A stretch of DNA of 64,000 nucleotides. Source: Cercis canadensis. Its lineage: Eukaryota; Streptophyta; Magnoliopsida; Fabales; Fabaceae. The notes beneath the pieces are model-generated. The model saw nothing but the letters and a program-made list of their open reading frames with translations. It had not been told where the DNA came from and did not search any database. A program made the position numbers and the translations under genes. The stretch covers positions 138,009 through 202,008 of the forward strand of contig QAOA01008548.1 in the NCBI GenBank assembly GCA_003255065.1, read 5' to 3'. Below, in pieces: positions 11,767 through 23,757 of the stretch; position 1 is the first letter of the stretch, and the number at the start of each line of letters is the position of its first letter.

Positions 11767-14700
11767 ATGGCTGCTTCGTCTTCGAATTCAGATCCACCCA
11801 TTTCCCCAGAAACCCAGACCAGAAACTGGCTGGACCTTCCCCATGATGTGATGTCAACGATTTTCCTGAAGCTGGGGCCAATCGAAATCATCGCCAGTGT
11901 TCAGCATGTGTGCTCTCTCTGGCGCAAAATCTGCAAGGACCCTCTAATGTGGCGCAAAATCGATTTTAAGTGCGATATTCACGATCAGGACATGAATTAT
12001 GATTTGGAGAGGATGTGCCGACATGCAATTGATCGGAGCTGTGGTCAATTAGTCGACATTAATGTCGAGTATTTTGGAACCGATGATCTGCTTAAGTACA
12101 TTACTGATAGGTAAATTCAAGATTTTGTTTTTGATCGGTTTAAGGTTTGAAATGTACATCGTACCATGCTGGTTTTATTTCAATTTTTGGAATTATTAGG
12201 GTTATGGATGTTGATTTGCTATGAACCCTGATGGTAAGAAATGGGGTTTCAATTTCATTATCGATTTTGTGTGATAATTCTTTATCCAAAACAAGGGTTC
12301 TGTGACTGTGAGGGTTGTGAATGTTGATTCTCTATGAACCCTATTGTTGATAATTGTGATTTTGTTCTCAATTTTGTTTGCTTTCTGTTGTTCTAAACAA
12401 TAGTTGAGTTCTTGTCTGTGTTTCTGAGTTGCAAAATGCCTTAGGGAAGGAAATGAGAGTTTTGTAAGTTTTATGAATGTCAATTCACGATGGACCCTAG
12501 TGGTGAGAATTGTGGTTTTGTTCTCAATTTTGTTTGCATTCTGTTGTCCAAATTCATGGTTGAGTTGTTGTTATTTTATTTGAGTGATAAAAAGAAAATT
12601 GTATGGATAATTTCTTGGGAAAGGAAATGAGGATTCTGTAAGGGCTATGAACGTGGATTTGCTATGAACCCTGAAGGTGATATTTGTAGTTTTGTTCTCA
12701 ATTGTGTTCGCACTCTGTTGTTGAAAACAAGGATTGAGTTGTTGCTGCTTATTTCTGAGTTACTAAATCAAAATTGAAGGCATCTTTTTCTTAGTTTAGG
12801 AAATGATGTTTCTGCACCTTTGAGGGAAGCACACACAAGTTTTTATATGCTAGAAGTTTGATTAATGAAGTTGCTTTGCTTTGTCGGCGGTTTTCCGTAA
12901 TGTTATATGGGATAGATTGTGTAGCTTTAGGTCATTTCCATGGAATATACCACCTCGTGCTTATTGAAATATAATGATGGAAGAAAGAGATACTGGTTTT
13001 GTCATTACAATGCAATGAGATTTCAATAAGTCAGTTGATGATGCTATGGATCGTAGTTGTAGTAATGTAATTACCTTTCTGTTGCTTAATCTGGTAGTCG
13101 AGATGCGTTGCTGCTTTGACAAAGTAATAATTTTCATAAAATTGGTCAGTTTTTGTACTTGAGGAAGATTGGAGAATTGGGAATTCTCTAGGTGATTGCA
13201 GTTAAATGTTTGAAAGACAGAAGAAATGTCTTATATCCCATTTATCAAGGCTAAGTTTTCCATTTATTTCCTTTTTCCTGGAATTTATAACCATGTCTCA
13301 TTGGCTAGGATTAAATTTTTCATGGCTTTTTGAAAGGTGATACTTTGATTTAATGTTAACTACTAGTTGTCTTATATATATATATCTATTATTATTTTGC
13401 AGAGTAACTTTGGCACTCTGTAGATGTTTCAACTCTCAATTTGATCCTAAATAAAGACACTTTTGCAATCAAGTATCTCAATTATCAAACAACTAGATGT
13501 CGATGTAGTCTCTCTGTTAATCTGCCCCTCTCAACAGTCATAAGATTGCTCACATGACACATAATAACTTGGCACCATTATATGTTGAGCTAAGATGTAG
13601 CATTGCTGAGAGAGAGCTGCAGACAACTCCAGGTCATTATTTTTCCATATTCAATAGAAAACCAAAATAAAACGTTCCTAAAACTGAACTTGTATTACGC
13701 ATCAAGTAATTACATTAAATCTAAAGAAAAAGAAAAATTACATAGAGAAAAACTATACAGCTGGCATACTTGAGATTAAAGAGCACACCACTAAAGTGGT
13801 TGCTTATTTGGAGCTCACAAATGAACTTCATTGAAGATTGGTGTAGGTTATAAGAGATTAAAGAGCACACCACCAAATATTTGGCACTGATAAAGAGTCC
13901 CTATATCTTATTTTGTCAGTGAGATTTTTGTCCTGCTTCTGAGAATGTGAAACAAAATCAAAAAGGAACTATTTGTTGTCTTTTTTGTGAATCTTGGAAG
14001 TTACATGGTGGTAGGAGATGCCATTGAAATTTTATAGGTAGGAACCAAGCTCTGTCTCAATTTGTATGCATGGGTGCATATTAGCAACCAGAGAGAGGGG
14101 TACTAATAAAGCTTGTGTTTTCAAGGCACCCGTGGCCAGGCTACAACCAGGGGTGTTTGAAGAAGAATAGGAAACTGAAAGAAAAATGGGAGACAAGGCA
14201 AAAAATGGAGGAGGGAGGAATTTTTGTATCAAGGATCAATTGAGAATTGACATATATATGGAGCCAAATAGTAGTTTACTCTTTTGCTAAAAATGTGTCT
14301 TTATGTATCATAACTGATACAGATTTTTGTGCCTTTTTTGTTTTTTTTTGTGTGTGTAAAACTGCTGTTTCATATTCATGTATAAACATGCATTTTTTAT
14401 TAGTTCACCAATATATTTGGCAAAGCAGATTTGTTGGTTATTTATCTTTCTGTACCCATAACTCCTCACATATTTTCTTCTCATTTTATAGTACATGTAA
14501 TCTAAGGCACCTACGACTTGCATGTTGCTATGGTATTTCGGATGAGGGATTAAATGATGTTGTGGCAAAGCTTCCTATGTTGGAGGAACTTGATAGTTCA
14601 CTCTGCCATTTGTCTAATGATTCTCTAGAAGTCGTTGGCCGATTTTGCCCTCTCTTAAAATCATGCAAATTTAACAGCCTAGTTTTCAGACGTCTACAGA

Positions 14701-15270
14701 TTGAGTGTGACGACGAGGCATTTGCTATCGCAGAAACCATGCCTGGGTTACGCCATCTCCAGCTTATTGGAAATAAGTNTGTCTAAGGATTCTCTAGAAG
14801 TCGTTGGCCGATTTTGCCCTCTCTTAAAATCATGCAAATTTAACAGCCTAGTTTTCAGACGTCTACAGATTGAGTGTGACGACGAGGCATTTGCTATCGC
14901 AGAAACCATGCCTGGGTTACGCCATCTCCAGCTTATTGGAAATAAGTTGACCAATGATGGTTTGCGTGCAATTCTGGATAAATGTCCCCACCTTGAATAT
15001 CTTGACCTTCGACGGTGTTTCAATGTTAATCTGGGAGGAAGTTTGGGGAAAAGATGTGCTGAACTGATCAAAGATTTACGTCTTCCATTAGATCCCACTG
15101 ATGACTACCCATTTCAAACAGAAGCTGAAGATGATGGATATGGATCATTTGATGAAGAATACCCATCTGGGATCTCAGATAATAGTTTATTCTCTTTTGA
15201 TGATTATCAATATTATGACTCAGGCGGAAGTGAATATTCTTCGGGTGCTGTGAATGAGTTGTTGGTATGA
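11767..15270 (+). CDS. F-box/LRR protein, SKIP19/FBL23-like, copy 1
   Basis: Two coding exons: 11767-12110 and 14492-15270, joined by a 2381-bp intron (GT at 12111, AG ending 14491) that splits an AGT serine codon. The N at 14779 separates two copies of a 168-base stretch (14611-14778 and 14780 onward). Collapsing them restores one frame of 317 residues. The N-terminal F-box (residues about 15-60) includes NWLDLPHDVMSTIFLKLGP and VCSLWRKICKDPLMW. It is followed by leucine-rich repeats (LRHLRLACC, MLEELD, LEYLDLRRC) and an acidic tail rich in Asp, Glu and Tyr. F-box proteins of this group bind SKP1-like adaptors and recruit substrates to SCF ubiquitin ligases; the substrate is unknown. The start is the ATG conserved in copy 2. 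The 5' region (11342-11563) is also repeated after the N at 11564. Confidence 0.85.
12111..14491 (+). other. Intron of F-box copy 1
   Basis: A 2381-bp intron, collinear with intron 18339-20744 of copy 2. It contains several degenerate repeats of a phrase with GGTTCTGTGA, GAATGTTGATT and TATGAACCCT (about 12190-12670), and a short TA run at 13376. No nested gene is seen. The matching intron in copy 2 shows it was present before the duplication. Confidence 0.75.
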
Positions 15271-16778
15271 ATGTTTTAGTTACAATTCTTCTTTATTGTT
15301 TTCTTATAGGGATTAAAATATAACTAGGAAATCTTTATCCTTGCTTTCCATTTCAATTTCAATTTGTATGTATATTCTTAAGAGACGAAGCTGTGTTTGG
15401 AATCTTGTAGGTGGAGACACCCTGATCTTCAGCAGACATTGAAGCTTTTTGCTGTACAAAGGAAGATAGCTAAAAATCAGCCAGGACCGTAGTGCAGCGT
15501 GCTTGTTTTGTTAGCTTATGCATCAGACTGTGTTAGAAGGTTTTTTTTTAGAAAATGCTCGGATTGCATGTTTGTTTTCGACTTTGCAAATTATCTATTG
15601 ATGTGGATATTAGCTTGCTTCAACAATCTTGTTCATGCTTACTATTGTTATCTGCGTCTGCACAAATTAGAGCCGAACAAAAGAAAATCTATATTGAAAC
15701 AATAGATTTTTTTTTTCTTCTTCCTTTTGCCTAATTGATAAAAAAAAATGGTCCTTGCAATATTCATTAGCAACTAGCTTGTACCTATTAGACCTTTGAA
15801 CTAGCTAGCTTTGAAATAGAGAAAGTTTGGGTTCTCATTTTATGTGCTTTTACACCTTTTACACTAGCTTCACAAATATTCAAGAAATCAAATTTATATA
15901 TTGCAATAAATAGAGTGTAGCAATAGCAAATAGCAAAATCGAGTGTGAAAATAACAGTTTTTTAACTTCAACATAACATAAAATTTTCATAGAAATTACA
16001 CTAAAAGCAAATTTTTTGTAAATTTTTAAAAATAAACTATACTAGTATGTAAAATTTATTTTTGAGTAATTATTATTAAATCAATCAAATAGAAAATAAT
16101 TTCAAGTGAAAAAATTAAAAAAATATTTTCAAGTTGATCATAATTATTATTAAAATTTTAAAATAATTCTCATTAATGATCATAGACATGTATATGATAA
16201 TCATTGGTCAATATATGATGAGTGATGACCATTGAGAAACACCTGAGGATTATTGGTTACTATGCGATGATTATTGGTCAACAAATAACAAATTTGAAAA
16301 GTTTTGTTTTGGTGATGAGTTTAAGATGAGGAGAGTCTATTATATTCTAAAGGTTTGTATGCCACATGCTTCAACGAAAATTTTATAATGATACTTATTG
16401 GTTACCTATAAAAAAAAAATTACTAGTAATATAAATTTAAAAAGTTATCAATAATTATAAGGCTCTTGATAAGCTACAAAAGGTAATTTGGAGGGGCGAT
16501 AGTGCTATTCCTCTTAGTTGAGTGAGTTTTAGTGAGACTCACTAAATAATTTTAGTACCATTGTAAAGTTATCAAAAAAATTAAGTTACAGAATAAACAA
16601 TTTTTTTTTATAAAAATGTATATTAAAATAGTGCTAAATTATTTGTTTGGTAAAGTTTAAATTTTTTTGACACATAATTATAATAGAGTGTTGCTTAGCA
16701 AAAACCTAATTGTAATACACTTAGAAATATACTTTTTTGACTGATACTCCTAATATTATTCTTTACTTACCCTAACAG

Positions 16779-17400
16779 TGGATGGCAATGGGGCGGGGAT
16801 GGGACGGGGCAAGCAGTCCCCATCCTCGGACCCATCCCCGGTGGGGATTTTTCAGCATCCTCATTCCCGCCCCACTAAATCCCCATCTGCCCCATGCCCC
16901 GCCCCATTTACCCATACAACCATACTTTTTTTAAATATATACAATTTATAAGTTTAATCTATCGATCACGATTTCTAATTGAAATTCAACTTTAATCAAA
17001 TAAGATAATATAAATAATGCTCAAATAACATCATCAAGAATTCAAGATATCCTCAAGCAACAACAATAACATAAATAATATTCAAACAAAATTATAAAAA
17101 TTGTTCTTAAACAATTATAAAATTCAATAAGAAATCATAATAAGTACAAAAGGCTCCAAGCAATTAAAATAAGTACAATTTATGAAGTTCTAATGTTGGT
17201 TGAAGTTGAACCACTCTCCATATTCTACAAAACCAACAAAAAAAAAAGAAAAAAAAATTTAGGTTTGGGGAAAATGGAACTCAAGGTCGAGGAACTGAGG
17301 GAGGAAGGGTCAGGTCAGTATGTTGGTGATTTAGTGTGGTAAAACCTTAGGCCATAATGACGCCGTTTTGTGAAATTTTTTTAAAAAAATTTATGTAATG

Positions 17401-17437
<37 letters not shown>

Positions 17438-17644
17438 CAGTGCGGGGCGGGGCGGGGCGAGGCGGGGCGGGGTGGGGCAGGGCTTCCCCATCCCCAAACC
17501 CGCCCCTATCAAATTACCCATAAAATTACTCATCCCCATCCCCATACTCATACCCATTTTTCTACCCCATACCCATACCCATACCCATACCCAAACGGGT
17601 AAAAAAATCGGGCCCATCGAGTCTGGGGTAAATTGCCATCCCTA
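16779..17644. mobile_element. hAT-like non-autonomous element, unit 2 only
   Basis: Left end TGGATGGCAATGGGGCGGGG and right end CCATCCCTA, reading TAGGGATGGCAAT on the other strand, with flanks CCTAACAG (16771-16778) and CCTAACAC (17645-17652), seven of eight identical. Subterminal G/C-rich blocks (GGGGCGGGG-like) and a CATACC repeat near 17540-17592 bound an AT-rich core with a long TA microsatellite at about 17404-17436. It is 866 bp with no transposase. Confidence 0.7.
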
Positions 17645-17994
17645 CCTAACACGTGTTAAAATTCAGTTTCAGGTCCATTTTCCCTTACCAAACCGGATCT
17701 CATTGTCCTCATCTACTTGGACTTGGGAGCATCGGGTTCCCCGCTTTGTCTCTCTCTTCGTTTTCTTTTTCTTTTTCCCCCAAAAGGTAATCGTTTTCGC
17801 TCTCTTACATAAGCAGCGTGCGTGTTCACTACTGACAAAGCCTAAACTGGTCGAACCCCATTTTCTATCCCACCGGCGATAGGGAAGAAAGAAAGGCAGG
17901 AAAATGGCTTGGCACGCATGAATTTTTGAGGAAATTTCTCAAATTCATGGAAACCCATTTCAAGTTTTCACCGCAAGAATCAAATTCCCTTTCC

Positions 17995-20900
17995 ATGGCT
18001 GCTTCGTCTTCGAATTCGGATCCACCCTTTTCCCCAGAAACCCAGACCAGAAACTGGCTGGACCTTCCCCATGATGTGATGTCAACGATTTTCCTGAAGC
18101 TGGGGCCAATCGAAATTATCACCAGTGTTCAGCTTGTGTGCTCTCTCTGGCGCAAAATCTGCAAGGACCCTCTAATGTGGCGCAAAATCGATTTGAATAA
18201 TCTGGGCGATATTCACGACATGAATTATGATTTGGAGAGCATGTGCCGACATGCAATTGATCGGAGCTGTGGTCAATTAGTCGACATTAATGTCGAGTAT
18301 TTTGGAACCGATGATCTGCTTAAGTACATTACTGATAGGTAAATTCAAGATTTTGTTTTTGATCGGTTTAAGGTTTGAAATGTACATCGTACCATGCTGG
18401 TTTTATTTCAATTTTTGGAATTATTAGGGTTATGGATGCTGATTTGCTATGAACCCTGATGGTAAGACATGGGGTTTCAATTTCATTATCGATTTTGTGT
18501 GGTAATTCTTTGTCCAAAACAAGGGTTCTGTGACTCTGAGGGTTGTGAATGTTGATTCTCTGTGAACCCTATTGTTGATAATTGTGATTTTGTTCTCAAT
18601 TTTGTTTGCTTTCTGTTGTTCAAAACAATAGTTGAGTTCTTGTCTGTGTTTCTGTGTTGCAAAATGAAAATTGAATCATTTCCTTAGGGAAGGAAATGAG
18701 AATTTTGTAAGCTTTATGAATGTCAATTCACTATGAACCCTAGTGGTGAGAATTGTGGTTTTGTTTTCAATTTTGTTTGCATTCTGTTGTCCAAATTCAT
18801 GGTTGAGTTGTTGTTATTTTATATCAGTGGCAAAATGAAAATTGTATGGATAATTTCTGGGAAAGGAAATGAGGATTCTGTAAGGGCTATGAACGTGGAT
18901 TTGCTATGAACCCTGGATTGTGATATTTGCAGTTTTGTTCTCAATTGTGTTCGCACTCTGTTGTTGAAAACAAGGACTGAGTTGTTGCTATTTATTTCTG
19001 AGTTACTAAATCAAAATTGAAGCCATCATTTTCTTAGTTTAGGAAATGAGGTTTCTGCACTTTTTGAGAGGGAAGCACACACAAGTTTTTATATGCTAGA
19101 AGTTTGATTAATGAAGTTGCTTTGCTTTGTCGGCAGTTTTCCGTAATGTTATATGGGATAGATTGTGTAGCTTTAGGCCATTTCCATGGAATATACCACC
19201 TCGTGCTTATTGAAATAGAATGATGGAAGTAAGAGATACTGGTTTTGTCATTACAATACAATGAGATTTCAATAAGTCAGTTGATGATGCTATGGATCTT
19301 AATTGTAGTAATGTAATTACCTTTCTGTTGCTTAATCTGGTAGTCGAGATGCGTTGCTGCTTTGCTAAAGTAATAATTTTCATAAAATTGGTCGGTTTTT
19401 GTACTTGAGGAAGATTGGAGAATTGGGAATTCTCTAGGTGATTGCAGTTTGAAAGACAGAAGAAATGTCTTATATCCCATTTATCAAGGCCAAGTTTTCC
19501 ATTTATTTCCTTTTTCCTGGAATTTATAACCATGTCTCATTGGCTAGGATTAAATTTTTCATGGCTTTTTGAAAGATGATACTTTAATTTAATGTTAACT
19601 ACTAGTTGTCTTTTTTTTTATATATATANATATATATATATATATTATTTTGCAGAGTAACTTTGGCACTCTGTAGATGTTTCAACTCTCAATTTGATCC
19701 CAAATGAAGACACTTTTGCAATCAAGTATCTCAATTCTCAAACAACTAGATGTCGATGTAGTCTCTCTGTTAATCTGCCCCTCTCAACAGTCATAAGATT
19801 GCTCACATGACACATAATATCTTGGCACCATTAAATGTTGAGCTAAGATGTAGCATTGCTGAGAGAGAGCTGCAGACAACTCCAAGCCATATTTTTCCAT
19901 ATTTAATAGAAAACCAAAATAAAACGTTCCCAAAACTGAACTTGTATCACGCATCAAGTAATTACATTAAATCTAAAGAAAAAGAGAAATTGCATAAAGA
20001 AAAACTATGCAGCTGGCATACTTGAGATTAAAGAGCGCACCAGTAAAGTGGTTGCTGATTTGGAGCTCACAAATGAACTTCATTGAAGATTGTTGTAGGT
20101 TATAAAAAATTTCAGTTGATGGGTGTGTGTTACCAAATATTTGGTACTGATAAAGAGTCCCTATATCTTATTTTGTCAGTGAGATTTTTGTCCTGCTTCT
20201 GAGAAAGTGAAACAAAAGAAAAAAGGAACTATTTGTTCTCTTTGTTGTGAATCTTGGAAGTTACAAGGTGGTAGGAGATGCTGTTGAAATTTTATAGGTA
20301 GGAACTAAGCTCTGTCTCACTTTGTATGCATGGGTGCATATTAGTAACCCGAGAGAGGGCACTAATAAAGCTTGTGTTTTCAAGGTACCCATGGCCAGGC
20401 TACAACCAGGGGTGTTTGAAGAAGAATAGTAAACTGAAAGAAAAATGGGAGACAAGGCAAAAGATGGAAGAGGGAGGAAGTTTTGTATCAAGGATCAATT
20501 GAGAATTGACATATATATGGAGCCAAATAGTAGTTTACTCTTTTGCTAAAAATGTGTCTTCATGTATATAATAACTGATACAGATTTTTGTGCCTTTTTT
20601 TTTCGTGTAAAACTGCTGTTTCATATTCATGTGTAAACATATGCATTTTTTATTAGTTCACCAATATATTTGGCAAAACAGATTTGTTGGTTATGTATCT
20701 TTCTGTACCCATAACTCCTCTCATTTTTTCTTCTCATTTTATAGTACATGTAATCTAAGGCGCCTACGACTTGCATGTTGCTATAGCATTTCGGATGAGG
20801 GATTAAATGATGTTGTGGCAAAGCTTCCTATGTTGGAGGAACTTGATAGTTCACTCTGCCAATTGTCTAAGGATTCTCTAGAAGTTGTTGGCCGATGTTG

Positions 20901-21644
20901 CCCTCTTTTAAAATCATTCAAATTTAACAGCCAAGTTTTCAGACGTCCACACATTGAGTGTGATGACGAGGCATTTGCTATCGCAGAAACCATGCCTGGG
21001 TTACGCCATCTCCAGCTTATTGGAAATAAGCTGACCAATGATGGTTTGCGTGCAATTCTGGATAAATGTNTTGCTATAGCATTTCGGATGAGGGATTAAA
21101 TGATGTTGTGGCAAAGCTTCCTATGTTGGAGGAACTTGATAGTTCACTCTGCCAATTGTCTAAGGATTCTCTAGAAGTTGTTGGCCGATGTTGCCCTCTT
21201 TTAAAATCATTCAAATTTAACAGCCAAGTTTTCAGACGTCCACACATTGAGTGTGACGACGAGGCATTTGCTATCGCAGAAACCATGCCTGGGTTACGCC
21301 ATCTCCAGCTTATTGGAAATAAGCTGACCAATGATGGTTTGTGTGCAATTCTGGATAAATGTTCCTACCTTGAACATCTTGACCTTCGACGATGTTTCAA
21401 TGTTAATCTGGGAGGAAGTTTGGGGAAAAGATGTGCTGAACAGATCAAAGATTTACGTCTTCCATTAGATCCCAATGATGACTACCCATTTCAAACAGAA
21501 GCTGAAGATGATGGATATGGATCATTTGATGAAGACTACCCATCTGGGATCTCAGATATAGATTTTTTGTCTGAAGATGATTATGAATATTATGAGTTCT
21601 CAGGCGAAAGTGAATTTTCTGATGATGCTTATTTTGAATTTTGA
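17995..21644 (+). CDS. F-box/LRR protein, SKIP19/FBL23-like, copy 2
   Basis: Paralogue of copy 1 with the same structure: exon 1 17995-18338, intron 18339-20744, exon 2 20745-21644. Across the N at 21070 a 292-base block is repeated (20778-21069 and 21071 onward). Collapsing it gives a continuous frame of 316 residues. The F-box and leucine-rich repeats match copy 1, with changes such as LNNLGDIHD for FKCDIHDQD at the end of exon 1. The last 25-30 residues diverge strongly and stay acidic (FLSEDDYEYYEFSGESEFSD). An in-frame upstream ATG exists at 17947. I prefer 17995 because copy 1 lacks the upstream one. The role is as for copy 1, a probable SCF substrate receptor. The intron has an N at 19629 within a TA run. 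Confidence 0.85.
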
Positions 21645-22130
21645 TAAATTTGAAGACATTTCAGAATGTGGAAAACAAGTGGTATGAATGTTTTAGTTAC
21701 AATTCTTCTTTATTCTTTGTATGTATCTTCTTAAGATACGATGCTGTTTTTGGAATCTTGTAGGTGTAGACACCCTGATTTTCAGCAGACATTGAAGCTT
21801 TTTGCTGTACAAGGGAAGATAGCTAAAAATCAGCCAGGACCATAGAGCAGCGTGTATGTTTTGTTAACTTATGCCTCAGACTGTGTAAGAAGTTTTTTGT
21901 TTTCTTTATGGTTTTTTGTTTTAGAAAATTCTCAGATTGCGTGTTTGTTTTCGACTTTGCAAATTATCTATTGATGTGGATATTAGCTTGTTTCAATGAT
22001 CTTATTCATGCTTACTATTGTTATCTGTGTCTGCACTAATTAGAGCCGCACAAAAGAAAATCTATATTGAAACAACAAATTTTTTTCTTCTTCCTGCCTA
22101 ATTGATAAAAAAGAAAAAATGGTCCTTGCA

Positions 22131-23757
22131 TTATTTTATGGCTAGTTATTCAATACCTAAAGTGGTATCCATACAACAAGCAAAATTGAAAACTGAAATG
22201 ATTTATACAGTTTGTTTGACTTAGCAGATATGTGGGACTTATAAAATACACAGCCTAGATGATCTTAGTAGGTAGTTACTTGTGGTATTTAATAATTAGC
22301 CCTATTTTATAACGAAACAAACTAAAAATATAGGGAGAGCAGGCCTGTTTGTTTATGTGCCTTGGTAACATTTTTCCCCCAATCTTCTGTTTGGAAACTG
22401 CAAATGGAGACAGGATTTGCCTGTTTGTTTATGTGCCTTGGTAACATTTTTCCCCCAATCTTCTGTTTGGAAACTGCAAATGGAGACAGGATTTGCAATC
22501 AAGAAATTTGGAACAAGATATTTTGTGGTTTAGTTCTGTATTTACAAAATCACAGTGGCATTTCTGTAAATACATCAAGCTTTCTAAACAGCCACCTCCT
22601 GTTTTTTTTTTTTTTTTTCTTNTTTTCCTTTTCTTACTACTCCGATCTCCATAACTCAGGTCCCTAATATCCACTGTCCATGTCACCTGGTTTTGTGATG
22701 GTAAAACCCTAATCTGCATGCAAGATCACAATGGGTGTCTGGGAGAGCTTGACTCTTTGAGGCTTGCTTTAGCTTCTAGAGAAAAAATTCTAGTGACAAC
22801 ACTCTGAGCTGTACAGTGTGTGTTTGGATTGAAGGGAATGAGAGGATTACTTTTTTTTCTTTTTTCTTTTTTCTCCTTGTTTGAGGATTTTTTAAAAAAG
22901 TGGAAAAGAAAATTAGGACATGGATGTAGCTCTTCTAGTCTCCCCAAAGTTTGATTTTAAAGTTTGTAATTTTTATTTTTTGTTACAAATAAGTGCAATG
23001 CATTGAGAAAAGAGGAGGATAGTATAAGGGTGGAAATAGAAGTCTTGAGATTAAATACCGTAGTTCTTAAGATCAAGGATTGTGCCTATTATTTGTATTT
23101 TATTCATTGTGACAATAAGATAGTAAATTCAATATTTTTGGTCCCTAGATAAAATATGCAATAAGAGAAATCCAAACAAAACAGGTTTTCATCCCATCTA
23201 TTTTTATGCCTCTCCATTTTGAGCCTGTTTCTATTTATTTACTTTTATGTTTCACCCCTTATGAAAAGAACTATAATGAAGCAAACTACTCTCATGTCAA
23301 GAATTATAATGAAACAAACTAATCGGATAAAAAAGAAGTCTAGCGCAACCTACTAAGAAATGATGTGGTTAAGGGAAAGCAAAGGCATTTTATGTACATT
23401 GCTGAAGGAAAGCACAATAGTTAAGGAAAAGGAAAAGAAAGAATACATTTACACACATCATAATGTATTCTAGAGAAAAGCTTTAGTGAATACCATGGGG
23501 AAATTTTGCAAGGAAATTACAAACTATAATCTTCTCAGCAGCTCTTTGGATCACTTCAACAGCTTTGCAAAATGAACACATAAGCATGAAACTATAAATC
23601 TACTTGCATATCCTAAGAAATAGACAATTTAGACAAAGCTTTAGCATCTAGTTTAGAAGTTAGAATGTCAGTATCATCTAAAAAGACAAGCCAAAAGCCA
23701 TATCATGTGGCAAATTTTTTTCATGCGTGAAGAGGCAAAAAACACATTGTGGAATTA
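22131..23757. other. Intergenic, no gene seen
   Basis: It lies between the end of the duplication and the 3' end of the minus-strand F-box gene. It contains a perfect 76-bp tandem duplication (22343-22494), a poly-T run with an N at 22622, and otherwise AT-rich sequence without a supported frame. Confidence 0.6.
22343..22494. repeat. Perfect 76-bp tandem duplication
   Basis: A 76-base unit beginning GCCTGTTTGTTTATGTGCC and ending GGAGACAGGATTT occurs twice head to tail (22343-22418 and 22419-22494). I see no mismatch and no N between the copies, so it is either a very recent duplication or an assembly slip. Confidence 0.85.

Larger units (their letters stand above)
5803..15759 (+). repeat. 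Tandem duplication unit 1 (F-box copy 1)
   Basis: Collinear with 15937-22130. Homology starts near 5803 (AACATAACATAAAATTTTCA shared with unit 2) and ends near 15759, after the shared CTAATTGAT and ATGGTCCTTGCA words. Subtracting the MULE plus nested LTR, the hAT-like element and two assembly duplications leaves about 4.9 kb, against about 5.0 kb for unit 2 treated in the same way. The remainder is largely explained by a stretch of about 130 bp present only in unit 2 before 17760. Confidence 0.85.
15937..22130 (+). repeat. Tandem duplication unit 2 (F-box copy 2)
   Basis: Direct repeat of 5803-15759. It keeps the uninterrupted versions of both insertion sites that are occupied in unit 1, and has its own hAT-like insertion at 16779-17644. 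About 130 bp at 17645-17750, before TCGTTTTCTTTTTC, has no counterpart in unit 1. Confidence 0.85.

Noticed and set aside
14611..14949. Extra leucine-rich repeats in F-box copy 1
   Set aside because: The repeated block is split by an N, and the intact frame only appears when the block is collapsed. The same happens at 21070 in copy 2 with a different block, so these are assembly artefacts.
17926..17994. N-terminal extension of F-box copy 2
   Set aside because: The longer frame begins at a TTG. The in-frame ATG at 17947 is absent from copy 1, and the conserved ATG at 17995 matches copy 1, so the extension was not used.
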